A stretch of DNA of 64,000 nt from assembly GCF_015221995.1 (NCBI RefSeq), contig NZ_JADFFM010000001.1:1922001-1986000 (forward strand), written 5' to 3'. Each line of letters begins with the position of its first letter. Positions within the stretch are counted from its first letter, which is position 1. Below the pieces are notes generated by a model. That model was not told the origin of the DNA. It saw nothing but the letters and a program-made list of their open reading frames with translations, and did not search any database. The position numbers and the translations under genes were made by a program. Positions 25,589-34,671 of the stretch are shown piece after piece. Source of the stretch: Mucilaginibacter boryungensis (GTDB lineage Bacteria; Bacteroidota; Bacteroidia; Sphingobacteriales; Sphingobacteriaceae).

Positions 25589-26806
25589 TTATTTATTATA
25601 CAGTTTATTCAGTAAACGAACAGCTTCGTTAAAAACAATTTGATCGGAACCCTTTTCCAGGAATGACCATTTACCCGGTCCTGCCTCATAGCCACCTTCT
25701 TCAAAAGCAGTAGCTGTAGGGATATAACCAATGTTATTTTCACTAAAACCCATGATGATGATATGTTCAAAAGGCGACGCTTTTTCAATGTCAAACGCCG
25801 TTTCAATAAAAGGTTCGCCCGGTAAAAATAATAATGCTAATGAACCAATTTTTATGGCATTGATTCTGGCTATAGCGTCTTTTCGGCTTTCTCTACCAGT
25901 TCCGGGTCTGATAGCCAATTGCTTTTCAATATGCACAAAATCAAATACAGAGGTATCAATATCATGTAACCCCGATTTTTCCATGGCCACATTCGCCAGC
26001 GCCTGACCATGCTTTCGTGCATATTCCTTGCCCACAGAAACGGTGGGGGGATTTGTATTACCTGCAGCACCATTTAAAAAAACAGAGGTTCCGTATCCGC
26101 CTAAAGTATCCAATGTTAAACACATTTCTCCGGGGAACTCTGACGAAACCTTGGGAATGCACATTTCATGCACGGGGTGGCAAATAGCATGCACAATAGT
26201 TGCAATGGCATTTTCATCCATATCCCGAAAATACAAAGTATTAACCCTCCGATCTACAGGCTCCCTGTCAAATAACTCAGGAGCTATCGGCTGAATGGAA
26301 TCAGACATGATAATATTACCTTCAGGTGTTTTTATACGGCGTTGCAGCGAGAATCCATCTAAACGGGAGGCCGAAATTTTTAAATTGCATGGTTTTATAT
26401 TCGCTACGGCCTCGTTAATGGCATCTTTAATCTGCGACCTTATGTACGCAATCCAGATTTTATAACTATCTGTCAGGTATAGATTCGATGCACCACCTGA
26501 TTCGGGCGCGCAGTGTGTATGTGTACAGCATATAATTATTCTTTCGGGGGCAATAGCATCTGAAAGCCCTTTTTTGAATTCTCTCCAACCGCCAACTCCT
26601 GTATCATTCAGGTTTAGCAAGTCTAAAGACACAATAACTACATATTCATCATTAAACCTAAAAACCAGCGCTTTTGCATTTAAAGGTGAACTTACACTTT
26701 CGAAAGGTTTGTACGTGCCCTTAACAGATGAGGTTAAAAGTCCCACCTCTAGCGGTGGCGTTATATCTCTTACCGAAACACCGGTCATTAATTTTGATTG
26801 CCGCAT
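25589..26806 (-). CDS. Neutral/alkaline ceramidase N-domain-like hydrolase
   Basis: A 405-residue protein of the neutral/alkaline non-lysosomal ceramidase N-terminal domain family (PF04734 type). It opens with GVSVRDITPPLEVG, the family hallmark. Putative zinc ligands lie in CCTHTHCAPESGG (near 93-105), in HAICHPVHE (near 205-213) and in SSEFPGEM, with FLNGAAGNTNPP as another conserved block. No signal peptide is visible, so it may be cytosolic. Bacterial short members are common in sugar and glycoside utilisation loci and are unlikely to be true ceramidases; the substrate is unknown. Convergent with the paralogue pair, it lies 147 bases downstream of the symporter on the same strand. Confidence 0.82.
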   Translation of the reverse strand: MRQSKLMTGVSVRDITPPLEVGLLTSSVKGTYKPFESVSSPLNAKALVFRFNDEYVVIVSLDLLNLNDTGVGGWREFKKGLSDAIAPERIIICCTHTHCAPESGGASNLYLTDSYKIWIAYIRSQIKDAINEAVANIKPCNLKISASRLDGFSLQRRIKTPEGNIIMSDSIQPIAPELFDREPVDRRVNTLYFRDMDENAIATIVHAICHPVHEMCIPKVSSEFPGEMCLTLDTLGGYGTSVFLNGAAGNTNPPTVSVGKEYARKHGQALANVAMEKSGLHDIDTSVFDFVHIEKQLAIRPGTGRESRKDAIARINAIKIGSLALLFLPGEPFIETAFDIEKASPFEHIIIMGFSENNIGYIPTATAFEEGGYEAGPGKWSFLEKGSDQIVFNEAVRLLNKLYNK

Positions 26807-26953
26807 TATTTCTTTTTTATCCTGTATAGCGCTTATTGCTAAAATGCATCATAGGCTTCCCACAACTCAAAGTTTATTCCCCAAGCAGCGCTCATGTCCA
26901 GAAGTTAGTTTTGTAATAATTAATAATTGACTTTTTAAATCGTATTAAACGAT

Positions 26954-28783
26954 TTAGCTGTCTCCTCTAAATTTATATTCCGCATCCCCGGTATGTTTCG
27001 CTAGGAAGTTTAGGTAAGATTTGGATGTTTTTTTAAATACAACGAATAAAATAATAGACGTAACTATAGCGGCAAATGCAATCCAATAACGGCCAAACCA
27101 AGCCTCGGTAAGTCCTTGTATCAGTAAGGCTGTTGCCGCAAAGCCAATTGTCGCTACCCACAGTCCTCGTAATATAGGTTTTAGTATTTCTTTTGTTGAT
27201 GTAGTTGAACCAGCTAATTTGAAGGGCTTCCAAAAACCTAAAGGACGCACCTTTTGGTAAAAGTCTTGTAATAGTTCTTTAGGATCAGGCGGAGTCAATA
27301 AAGCTACCGCAATCCAAAGAATGGTCGTTAGCCCCATAACTAGCAGGGTTTGCCACCACCAGGGTAAAACTAGCTGTTGGGCAGCTGTTACACCAAGCAA
27401 TATTAGCAGCTTCGGTACAAGAACCACGATACAGAAGATTGCTGCGCCGCCAAATGAGGCTGCCATGCGGGCCGGGCCGTTAAAGCGCCACCACCACCAT
27501 TGTGCCCAGTTGGCAGGTAGTTCTGCCGCGCTGAGTTGCAACATAAATATAGCTACATTAGTGATAAACGTGACATTAAACACTACGGCTATAGCCATGC
27601 AAACAATGATGGCCATGCTTATTTTTCCAACAATCATATAATGCCGTTCGCTGGCTGATTTGACAAACCATTTACGGTAGATATCACTTAGAATAACCTG
27701 ACTGCCAAAGTTAAGGTTATCCCCAACTACAGACATGGTGGCAGCCATCATAGCGGCTATCAGCAACCCCATCGCACCAGCCGGCAGCATCTCTTTCATT
27801 AAGCGTCCATAAACCAATTCACGGTCGGCACCTACGGCGCGCAATTCTGGCCAGATTACGGTGGCCGAGATACTGGGCAAGGTAACCAGCAACAGCAGTA
27901 TAAACATAGTAATAGCGGTTACTACATACATTGTTAGTGCTTCAGCAGGGGTTCGTGTAGATAATATCCGTTGCCCTTCCATGGCTCCGCCCATTGGCGC
28001 GGCATCGCCACCGTAGCCTATGCTCTGCCCGAACAACCAGGCCATGGCCCCCACCATGGGGAATATGTTATGTTTGGTGGGTGGTGTTAATTGTAATATT
28101 TCGGGATGTGTTGTACTGAAAGCATGACTGATCGCACGAGTCATGGCAACAGGCCCGCCGAAATGATGAAGTGTAAGTCCTGCAAGCACTACAGTGCCTA
28201 CAAAAAAAATGGTCATTTGTATAAGGTTGGAGATAACCACTCCTTTATATCCGGAAAAAAACACGAAAAGGAAAGAGGCCGGTACAACCAGGCATAAGGT
28301 TTCAATTTTTGTTAAACCAAATGCTGGCCCCATAATTTTAAAAGCAGCTAATAAGGTTATACCTGTCCAGGCGGGCATCGCTATAAGTGAGGTACGTACG
28401 GCTATCCATATGCGCATGGCCGCAGCTGGTTTGGTTTTGAAACGCATGTCATAAAACTCCAGCGAAGTAAACAGGTTCAACCTGCGCCAGAATACAGCAA
28501 ATAGCACCCCGCCGATAAATAGCGCTAGTCCAAAACGGCTCAAATACCACCAGGAAACAAATGCGCCGGTAACCACTGCTAAACCGCCTAAACCGGTTGC
28601 AGCATCCGGACTGACCATAGCTGCAGTATAGGAGATGCCGTTCAGCCAGCCGGGAATTTTACGGCCACCCAGGAAAAAGTTTTCCAGGTTGGCTGATGCA
28701 AAACGCCTATGCCATAACGACATCACCAGCATTAATATTAAATATATGATCACTATCCAGATGTCTATTTGGTGCCAGTTCAT
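26954..28783 (-). CDS. Sodium:solute symporter family (SSS) transporter
   Basis: A 609-residue protein with about thirteen to fifteen membrane helices. It starts with WHQIDIWIVIIYLILMLVMSLWHRRF, followed by the SSS-type segment NLENFFLGGRKIPGWLNGISYTAAMVSPDA. It carries Na+-coupled uptake of sugars or other organic solutes. Bacteroidota members next to carbohydrate-active genes usually import a mono- or disaccharide or uronate; the solute is not determined. The ceramidase-like gene lies downstream on the same strand and probably shares its transcript. A perfect 22-base palindrome lies 29-50 bases before its ATG. Confidence 0.9.
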   Translation of the reverse strand: MNWHQIDIWIVIIYLILMLVMSLWHRRFASANLENFFLGGRKIPGWLNGISYTAAMVSPDAATGLGGLAVVTGAFVSWWYLSRFGLALFIGGVLFAVFWRRLNLFTSLEFYDMRFKTKPAAAMRIWIAVRTSLIAMPAWTGITLLAAFKIMGPAFGLTKIETLCLVVPASFLFVFFSGYKGVVISNLIQMTIFFVGTVVLAGLTLHHFGGPVAMTRAISHAFSTTHPEILQLTPPTKHNIFPMVGAMAWLFGQSIGYGGDAAPMGGAMEGQRILSTRTPAEALTMYVVTAITMFILLLLVTLPSISATVIWPELRAVGADRELVYGRLMKEMLPAGAMGLLIAAMMAATMSVVGDNLNFGSQVILSDIYRKWFVKSASERHYMIVGKISMAIIVCMAIAVVFNVTFITNVAIFMLQLSAAELPANWAQWWWWRFNGPARMAASFGGAAIFCIVVLVPKLLILLGVTAAQQLVLPWWWQTLLVMGLTTILWIAVALLTPPDPKELLQDFYQKVRPLGFWKPFKLAGSTTSTKEILKPILRGLWVATIGFAATALLIQGLTEAWFGRYWIAFAAIVTSIILFVVFKKTSKSYLNFLAKHTGDAEYKFRGDS

Positions 28784-28811
28784 AAAAAGGTTGAGCTAAA
28801 TAGGTTAATTT

Positions 28812-28833
28812 ATTGTGAATACGTATTCACAAT
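28812..28833. promoter_or_regulatory. Perfect 22-base palindrome, probable operator of the symporter gene
   Basis: ATTGTGAATAC followed by its exact reverse complement, 29 bases upstream of the symporter ATG. Symmetry and length fit a dimeric repressor or activator; the cognate regulator is not evident in the window. Confidence 0.65.
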
Positions 28834-28890
28834 GATAATTTATTTAATTCATTTTCTAAACATTTTTTAAATAAAATTTAATCATATATG

Positions 28891-28911
28891 GAGTTTGATC
28901 CTGTGCTCAGG
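28891..28911 (+). other. Short match to the 5' end of 16S rRNA
   Basis: GAGTTTGATCCTG, an extra T, then GCTCAGG: this equals the universally conserved first bases of bacterial 16S rRNA (the 27F region) with one insertion. Neither flank continues the similarity, so it is not a rRNA gene. Confidence 0.5.
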
Positions 28912-29100
28912 TAATCGGAGCGAGTCAACAATCCAACCTTTTTTCGATTTTTGAACGATTTTCAAAGCATGTTAAATCAGTGCAGCTCGCCGGTTCGCTA
29001 CGATTTTACCTACAATGGCGAGTGGTTAGGCACTATTTCCCTTAAATAGAAATACTTTTTTGTTTCTCCCGGTTAAGCCAAATTTGCAAATGTTCTCCTT

Positions 29101-29132
29101 TATGCGTTTTATTTTGTAAAATAAAACGCATA
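29101..29132. repeat. 32-base inverted repeat, possible operator or hairpin
   Basis: Arms of 15 bases, TATGCGTTTTATTTT and its exact reverse complement, separated by GT. A further ACGCA follows at about 29136-29140. It lies about 180 bases before the lipoprotein gene. No T-run follows, so it is not a standard terminator. Confidence 0.6.
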
Positions 29133-29313
29133 AAAACGCAAATAATATTTGTTTTAGAATATTATTCCATTAATTTTGATTCAACGTGTACGTAAACTAT
29201 CAATAGGGTACACAGAATTATACATCTGCCAGGATCTATCTGGAAATAAACATCCCTGTTAATCATTCCACTGAAATAATCAACTATGTATAATTTTACT
29301 AATCACTAAAAAA

Positions 29314-30783
29314 ATGAGATCAAAAAGAAAACTATGGTATTGCTTTTTAGCAGGCCTGTTAGGTGTTGTTTCCTGTTCAAAGGATAAACAAAGTTTAATC
29401 ACCGAAAAACAACCGGAAAAAGGTTTAAAAACAACATCAACCAGTTCAATTGTCAGCTATGTGAAGGATAACAGCACATCCGTTACCAAACTTGAATCTG
29501 ATAAAGTAGGCGGAGTATTTCCTAAATATGTTGTCTATTCTATCGGCCCGCTAACTGTTGAGGCGGCAGATGTTGTTTCGGCGCACCTGCAACGTGAACT
29601 TACCTGGACGGGTACCAACGAAATTTCTGCCAATTGCGGTATTGTTGTAGCAACATCAGCCACATGCAGGGACAATACGGATCCTGGTTTCCTGGGCATG
29701 TTATCCCCGTTTTGCGGAAATAACCTGGTTGTTGGCGCGGAAGGTAATTCTGAGATTCTGACCCGCACGGGCTCTTATCAATTTGCAGCGGCATCAAGCT
29801 CTATCTATATAAATGCAGTATTTTACGCTGCTAACCTGGGGACGCCGGGTGCAGGTATTGATATGGACTTGCCGGTAGGAAGTAATTATGGCGAACTGGT
29901 ATCTGTAGTAGAACGTGGGGTTCAGCGATATTCAAGTACTACTCATAATACACCATACGGAACCTGGTGGTTCGGCACCGGTTATGCCATACCAATTGGC
30001 GGTACCCAGTACGTTGACAATTCAATCGGGCCCCTGACTATCGCGCCAAACACTATGGTAGATATACGGTACCAAACAGAAGTAACCGCTGATATAGCCA
30101 ACGGTACAGACCCTGCCCAAACATTGGGAAGAAAAACCATTTATACTACATCTGCAACCTCTACTACAGGCACTAACTTTACCAGCCCCAGCCAGCATGG
30201 GATTGTAAAATACGAACGGCATGATGTATCATCGCACGTAGGCGGGGCATTTTTTGGCTCAACAGGCGCCACTAACGCATATTTTAATTCAGTAGTATGG
30301 TCATATGGTGGGTCAGGTTCTCCGTTACAACTTGAAAACGGAGGCTCAGCCAGCCTGCTTTATGGTAGCTGTGCCGTTGAAACCCGGCCATACGTATATT
30401 TTAGTCAGGACCTTTCGCGAAATATTACCACAGTTAGCAGTACGCCACAGGTGCTTTACTCAGTCGGGCCAGTTGATATTGATGCCAATCAGGTTGTCGA
30501 GATCAGATATGTGGCGGCTTTCGGTGCGCCGGCCAGCCTCACACCCTTTAATTCCAGCATTATCAGGGCCACATCTCCTACAGCTACAACAGGTGTTACT
30601 GTACAGCCGGCGCTTTATCGTAAATACGGGCCTTCTTATGTTTATAACCAGGCTATACATTCTACAGCGGAAAGGCCAACTACTGCTTTAACCGGGCAGT
30701 ACTATAATGTAATAGTAACATTGCCAAGCGGCGGCTCTCTTCCGGTGATAGATTGGGGTGAATTAGAAGTAGTTAAACGATAA
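29314..30783 (+). CDS. Lipoprotein with three internal beta-rich repeats, function unknown
   Basis: A 489-residue protein with a lipoprotein signal (LLGVVSC, Cys21, followed by SKD). After a Ser/Thr-rich linker there are three modules of roughly 140 residues, each opening with the same pattern: YSIGPLTVEAADVVSAHLQ (about 76), NSIGPLTIAPNTMVDIRYQ (about 231) and YSVGPVDIDANQVVEIRYV (about 387). Each continues into a Ser/Thr/Gly-rich beta region ending with Tyr/Val strands. I do not recognise the family. It is probably surface or periplasmic and may bind a polymer, given the pectate lyase downstream. A strong terminator follows. Confidence 0.78.
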   Translation: MRSKRKLWYCFLAGLLGVVSCSKDKQSLITEKQPEKGLKTTSTSSIVSYVKDNSTSVTKLESDKVGGVFPKYVVYSIGPLTVEAADVVSAHLQRELTWTGTNEISANCGIVVATSATCRDNTDPGFLGMLSPFCGNNLVVGAEGNSEILTRTGSYQFAAASSSIYINAVFYAANLGTPGAGIDMDLPVGSNYGELVSVVERGVQRYSSTTHNTPYGTWWFGTGYAIPIGGTQYVDNSIGPLTIAPNTMVDIRYQTEVTADIANGTDPAQTLGRKTIYTTSATSTTGTNFTSPSQHGIVKYERHDVSSHVGGAFFGSTGATNAYFNSVVWSYGGSGSPLQLENGGSASLLYGSCAVETRPYVYFSQDLSRNITTVSSTPQVLYSVGPVDIDANQVVEIRYVAAFGAPASLTPFNSSIIRATSPTATTGVTVQPALYRKYGPSYVYNQAIHSTAERPTTALTGQYYNVIVTLPSGGSLPVIDWGELEVVKR

Positions 30784-30814
30784 TAATTGGTGCCATGGTT
30801 GGCAATAATGTATA

Positions 30815-30853
30815 AAAGCCCTTGTTGGAATTTACCGACAAGGGCTTTTTGTT
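30815..30853 (+). terminator. Terminator after the three-repeat lipoprotein
   Basis: AAAGCCCTTGT (30815-30825) and ACAAGGGCTTT (30838-30848) pair perfectly, then T-rich sequence. Confidence 0.92.
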
Positions 30854-30992
30854 TCGAATATCTGGTAATAAACACGGTGAATTTAAAATTGGGAACGTTT
30901 CCGGAGATTTAGTCGCCGAATTGTTACCAATAAGCAATTGTTATGGGTTTCAAAAAAGTAAATTTACAGAACAATATAACCCTCAATTCGCC

Positions 30993-32210
30993 ATGAAGTA
31001 TAATACCCCGCTAATAAAAGTGGTTTTTGGTTCAATTATTTTAACTGTGCTTAATACAGTTTTTATATCGAAAGCACTGTCACAAAACCAGGCAAAAACA
31101 TATGCCTATACCCGGGTTGATCCGGCTCCCTTTGCCGATAATGCCGGTCATTGGTATGCTATTTTTGATAAAAAGAATATCATTAACGCCCGCCCCGGCA
31201 GGCCAAAATACGATGCGACCGAAATAACTAATATTGCCGATAATATCCTGCTGTTCCAAAAAAGTAACGGAGGCTGGCCAAAGAACTACGACATTTTTGC
31301 TAAACTGACCAACGACCAGAAGGATAGCGTAAGCGCCGCCCGAAACGAATTGAACACCACTTACGATAATGGCAGCACTTATACACAAATAGCCGTGTTG
31401 GCTAATGTGTATACCGTTACTAAAAATGAGAAATACAAAACCGGAGCCCTGAAAGGTTTCGATTTTATACTGAAATCGCAATATAAAAATGGCGGCTGGC
31501 CACAATATTATCCCCTGGAAAATAATTATAGCAGGTGTATAACCTTAAACGATGGGGTATTTGAAGGAATAATGCGATTATTAAAAGATGTTCAGGACGA
31601 TAAACCGGAATATGCTTTTATTGATGCTAAGTATCGCGCTAAGCTGGCTGCCGCTTACAATAATGGCCTGCAATGCCTTCTGAAAATGCAGATAAACGAT
31701 AATGGTAAGCCCACGGCTTGGTGTCAACAGCATGATGAGGTTACGCTGCAACCGGCTTGGGCCCGCAAGTTTGAACCACCAAGCATTTCCAACGGTGAAA
31801 GCTCCGGCATAGTATTATTTTTAATGAGTATCGATCATCCTCAAAAAGGGGTTATTGATGCCGTGCAAAACGCTGTAAATTGGTTTCAGGAATCAAAAAT
31901 TTACAATACTCGTGTAAAAAGTATTCCGGCACCACGTATGGTTACACCCTTTCGCGTATCTACCGGAGATAGGGTAGTAGTAACCGATACTACGGCGCCG
32001 CCTATATGGACACGTTACTACGAGTTGAAAACCCATAGGCCTTTGTTCTGCAACCGGGATAGCAAAGTAGTATACTCGCTGGCTGAAGTTGACCGTGAGC
32101 GGCGCGATGGTTATGGCTGGTATACTTATGCCCCGCAAAAAGTGCTGGACCAGTACCCAACATGGCAAAAAAAATGGGCTGCCGATAATAATGTGTTAGA
32201 GAAAAAATAA
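30993..32210 (+). CDS. Pectate lyase, PL10 (PelA) type
   Basis: A 405-residue secreted lyase that cleaves polygalacturonate by beta-elimination. A signal peptide (start at 30993; hydrophobic to about residue 30, then LSQNQ) is followed by the PL10 (alpha/alpha)3-like catalytic domain: QKSNGGWPKNYD, TTYDNGSTYTQIAVLANVY, QYKNGGWPQYYP, TLNDGVFEGIMRLL and WCQQHDEVTLQPAWARKFE. A longer frame begins at 30822 inside the preceding terminator and is rejected. Together with the SSS symporter it suggests use of plant pectin. Confidence 0.9.
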   Translation: MKYNTPLIKVVFGSIILTVLNTVFISKALSQNQAKTYAYTRVDPAPFADNAGHWYAIFDKKNIINARPGRPKYDATEITNIADNILLFQKSNGGWPKNYDIFAKLTNDQKDSVSAARNELNTTYDNGSTYTQIAVLANVYTVTKNEKYKTGALKGFDFILKSQYKNGGWPQYYPLENNYSRCITLNDGVFEGIMRLLKDVQDDKPEYAFIDAKYRAKLAAAYNNGLQCLLKMQINDNGKPTAWCQQHDEVTLQPAWARKFEPPSISNGESSGIVLFLMSIDHPQKGVIDAVQNAVNWFQESKIYNTRVKSIPAPRMVTPFRVSTGDRVVVTDTTAPPIWTRYYELKTHRPLFCNRDSKVVYSLAEVDRERRDGYGWYTYAPQKVLDQYPTWQKKWAADNNVLEKK

Positions 32211-32252
32211 GCTTCAATTACATATATCTATTAGTGCCACTGCTAATTGATG

Positions 32253-32284
32253 TTTGGAAATATCAAATTGATGATATACCTTCG
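32253..32284 (+). promoter_or_regulatory. Candidate vegetative promoter of the PVC-type haem protein
   Basis: TTTG (32253-32256), 20 bases, TACCTTCG (32277-32284): near-consensus in both boxes, 31 bases before the ATG. Confidence 0.45.
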
Positions 32285-32315
32285 GTAACGTAAACAATCG
32301 ATTGCATACTATCAC

Positions 32316-34580
32316 ATGAATACTCGTAAACTCTTGTTGGCAGCAAGCCTGATTGCTGTTTCTATATTGGTAATTACCTGTAAAAATTTAAGAAATGGTA
32401 GAAGCGGCCATTATCAAAGCCAAATATTAAGAGATGCCGCAGGCAACGTTATCGTGAACCCGCACCCGGCCAATACTTACTTATCTCCACAGGAAAGTAT
32501 GCAGAACTTTGTGCTCCCAAAAGGATATCACATGCAACTGGTGGCCAGCGAACCCATGATAAGTAAACCGGTGGCTATAGTATGGGATGGCAATGGCGCC
32601 ATGTATGTTGCCGAGATGAATACTTACATGGAAGATGTGGATGGCACAGGCGAAAGCAATAGGACATGTAAAATTAAAAAGCTGGAAGATACCAATGGCG
32701 ACGGTGTGATGGATAAGGCCACAGTATTTATTGATAGTTTGTTATTGCCGCGTATGATCATGACGCTGGACGATCGTCTTTTAGTGAACGAAACTTACTC
32801 TAACAATATTTATAGCTATAGAGATACCAAGGGTACAGGCCATGCCGATGAAAAAAAACTGGTTTATCGCAACGATGTTGTTAGTACGGCCAATTTAGAG
32901 CATCAAAAAAGCGGACTTGTATGGAATATAGACAACCGTATTTATGTAACATATGATGATTTGCGATACAAATATGCCAATGGTAAACTGGATGCAGAAA
33001 AACTCCACGAAAATGCAGGCGGGCAATGGGGGCTGGCTACAGATGATTATGGACGAATATTTTATTCTGTAGCCGGTGCGGAGAACCCGGCCTCAAATTT
33101 TCATCAAAACCCTTTTTACGGCCGCCTGGACATAAAAGACCAGTTTAACGAGTTTTTTCAGGAGCCCTGGCCAATTATAGCTACGCCCGATGTGCAGGGT
33201 GGCGTAAAAAGGTTACGTCCTGATAGCACCCTGAACCACTTTACAGGTTGTAACGGGCAATCCATATACCGTGGCGATAAGTTACCAGCTGATTTAAAAG
33301 GCGACTACATATTATGCGAACCCGTTGGCCGGCTTGTCCGACGTGCAAAGGTTATTGATAATGATGGAAAAATAACACTGGAAAACGCCTATTACAAAAA
33401 AGAGTTTATTGCTTCGGCCGATGTAAATTTTCGCCCGGTTAATTCAGCCACTGGCCCCGACGGTTGTTTATACATTGTTGACATGTACAACGGTATAATA
33501 CAAGAAAGTAACTGGACAAAGGAAGGCAGTTATTTAAGGCCTCAGATATTGAGAAAGGGTTTAGAGAAACACACTGGCCGCGGACGCATTTACAGGGTTG
33601 TGTATGATGGTATAAAACCATTAAAAACCCGCCCTAATATGTTAAACGAACCAGGTTCAGCCCTGGTAAAATACCTATCGCACCCTAATGGGTGGTGGCG
33701 CGATAATGCCCAGAAGCTGTTAGTGATACGCGGCGAGAGATCGGTAGTGCCGGCATTGAACCAACTTGCAGCTAACTCCCAAAACACCATAGCCCGGATA
33801 CATGCGCTTTGGACCCTCAATGGTTTAAATTCGCTTAGTGACGACCTGCTTTTTGCAAGTTTGAAAGATAAGGATACCCACCTGCGCAAAACCGCGGTTT
33901 GGATAGCCGAAGACCGCATGAGAATAGACAAAGCTGTATTGCCACAATTGGCCTTGCTTAAAGATGATCCCAGCGCCGATGTCCGTTTTCAGCTATCATT
34001 AACGCTGCGTTATAATGAAACAGTCGAAGCTCAGGACCTGGAAAAATACCTTATTCAGCATTATCCGAATGACCAAGTGATGATTGCATCAAACACCAAA
34101 TATACTGACGCTATTATTGCAAAAAAGAAGCGCGACGAAGCGGAACGGTTATTAAAGGAAACTGATAGACTGTTAGTGAATAACGGGGCAATAATTTTTA
34201 AGACACTGTGTGCTACGTGCCACGGCTTGGATGGTAAAGGGATTGCCATTGGTGGTAAGGAAATGCCTGCGCCGCCGCTTGCCGGCGCGCCTGACGTTAA
34301 TGGCAGCCCTGAAAAATTGGTGCGGATATTACTGCATGGGCTTACAGGCCCGGTTAATGGAAAAGTTTATGCAGACGTAATGCCCGCATTGGGGGCTAAT
34401 AGCGATAAGTATATCGCATCTGTTTTAAGCTATATACGTAACGATTTTGGCAATAAGGCAAAAACTGTGACAGTGGAAGAGGTAAAAAAGATACGCGAAG
34501 CAACCATTGGCCGGACCAAAAGCTGGACGATAGATGAATTAAATGCGCTTAATCCATCCGCGCCCAACATAAAAAAATAA
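32316..34580 (+). CDS. PVC-type haem-binding CxxCH protein (beta-propeller + HEAT + cytochrome c)
   Basis: A 754-residue lipoprotein (VITC lipobox near residue 22). Residues about 50-440 form an NHL/PQQ-like beta-propeller of the membrane-bound-dehydrogenase type (KPVAIVWDGNGAMYVAEMN, TGPDGCLYIVDMYNGIIQE). Residues about 440-590 are HEAT-like helical repeats (LVKYLSHPNGWWRDNAQKLL). The C-terminus is a class I cytochrome c domain with CATCH at 632-636 and a probable Met ligand in VMPALG. Such proteins are thought to oxidise sugars or alcohols or pass electrons periplasmically; the substrate is unproven. It follows the pectate lyase by about 100 bases with its own probable promoter. Confidence 0.88.
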   Translation: MNTRKLLLAASLIAVSILVITCKNLRNGRSGHYQSQILRDAAGNVIVNPHPANTYLSPQESMQNFVLPKGYHMQLVASEPMISKPVAIVWDGNGAMYVAEMNTYMEDVDGTGESNRTCKIKKLEDTNGDGVMDKATVFIDSLLLPRMIMTLDDRLLVNETYSNNIYSYRDTKGTGHADEKKLVYRNDVVSTANLEHQKSGLVWNIDNRIYVTYDDLRYKYANGKLDAEKLHENAGGQWGLATDDYGRIFYSVAGAENPASNFHQNPFYGRLDIKDQFNEFFQEPWPIIATPDVQGGVKRLRPDSTLNHFTGCNGQSIYRGDKLPADLKGDYILCEPVGRLVRRAKVIDNDGKITLENAYYKKEFIASADVNFRPVNSATGPDGCLYIVDMYNGIIQESNWTKEGSYLRPQILRKGLEKHTGRGRIYRVVYDGIKPLKTRPNMLNEPGSALVKYLSHPNGWWRDNAQKLLVIRGERSVVPALNQLAANSQNTIARIHALWTLNGLNSLSDDLLFASLKDKDTHLRKTAVWIAEDRMRIDKAVLPQLALLKDDPSADVRFQLSLTLRYNETVEAQDLEKYLIQHYPNDQVMIASNTKYTDAIIAKKKRDEAERLLKETDRLLVNNGAIIFKTLCATCHGLDGKGIAIGGKEMPAPPLAGAPDVNGSPEKLVRILLHGLTGPVNGKVYADVMPALGANSDKYIASVLSYIRNDFGNKAKTVTVEEVKKIREATIGRTKSWTIDELNALNPSAPNIKK

Positions 34581-34632
34581 ATAAGAATTTGTTTTAAAGG
34601 GTGTTATGTAAAAATAAATAAAAACATTTCTT

Positions 34633-34654
34633 AAATAAATGAATATTCACTTAT
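34633..34654. promoter_or_regulatory. Operator candidate 1 for the TetR-family repressor
   Basis: AAATAAATGAATATTCACTT plus AT, an imperfect palindrome centred on TGAATATTCA. It abuts and partly covers a TATATTTG -7 box (34652-34659) upstream of the tetR ATG. It is identical at 20 of 22 positions to the site at 35279. Confidence 0.75.
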
Positions 34655-34671
34655 ATTTGTGACGATTAACT

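Larger units (their letters stand above)
28834..29313. other. 480-base intergenic region before the three-repeat lipoprotein
   Basis: No gene. It holds a 16S-like snippet (28891-28911), a small inverted repeat CTCGCC / GGCGAG (28986-28991 with 29017-29022), and a 32-base inverted repeat (29101-29132). The rest is AT-rich leader for the gene at 29314. Confidence 0.6.

Noticed and set aside
28834..29313. rRNA gene or rrn remnant in the long gap
   Set aside because: Only about 20 bases resemble the 16S 5' end; nothing else of an rRNA is present.
30822..30992. N-terminal extension of the pectate lyase
   Set aside because: It starts inside the stem of the preceding terminator, and the ATG at 30993 gives a proper signal peptide.
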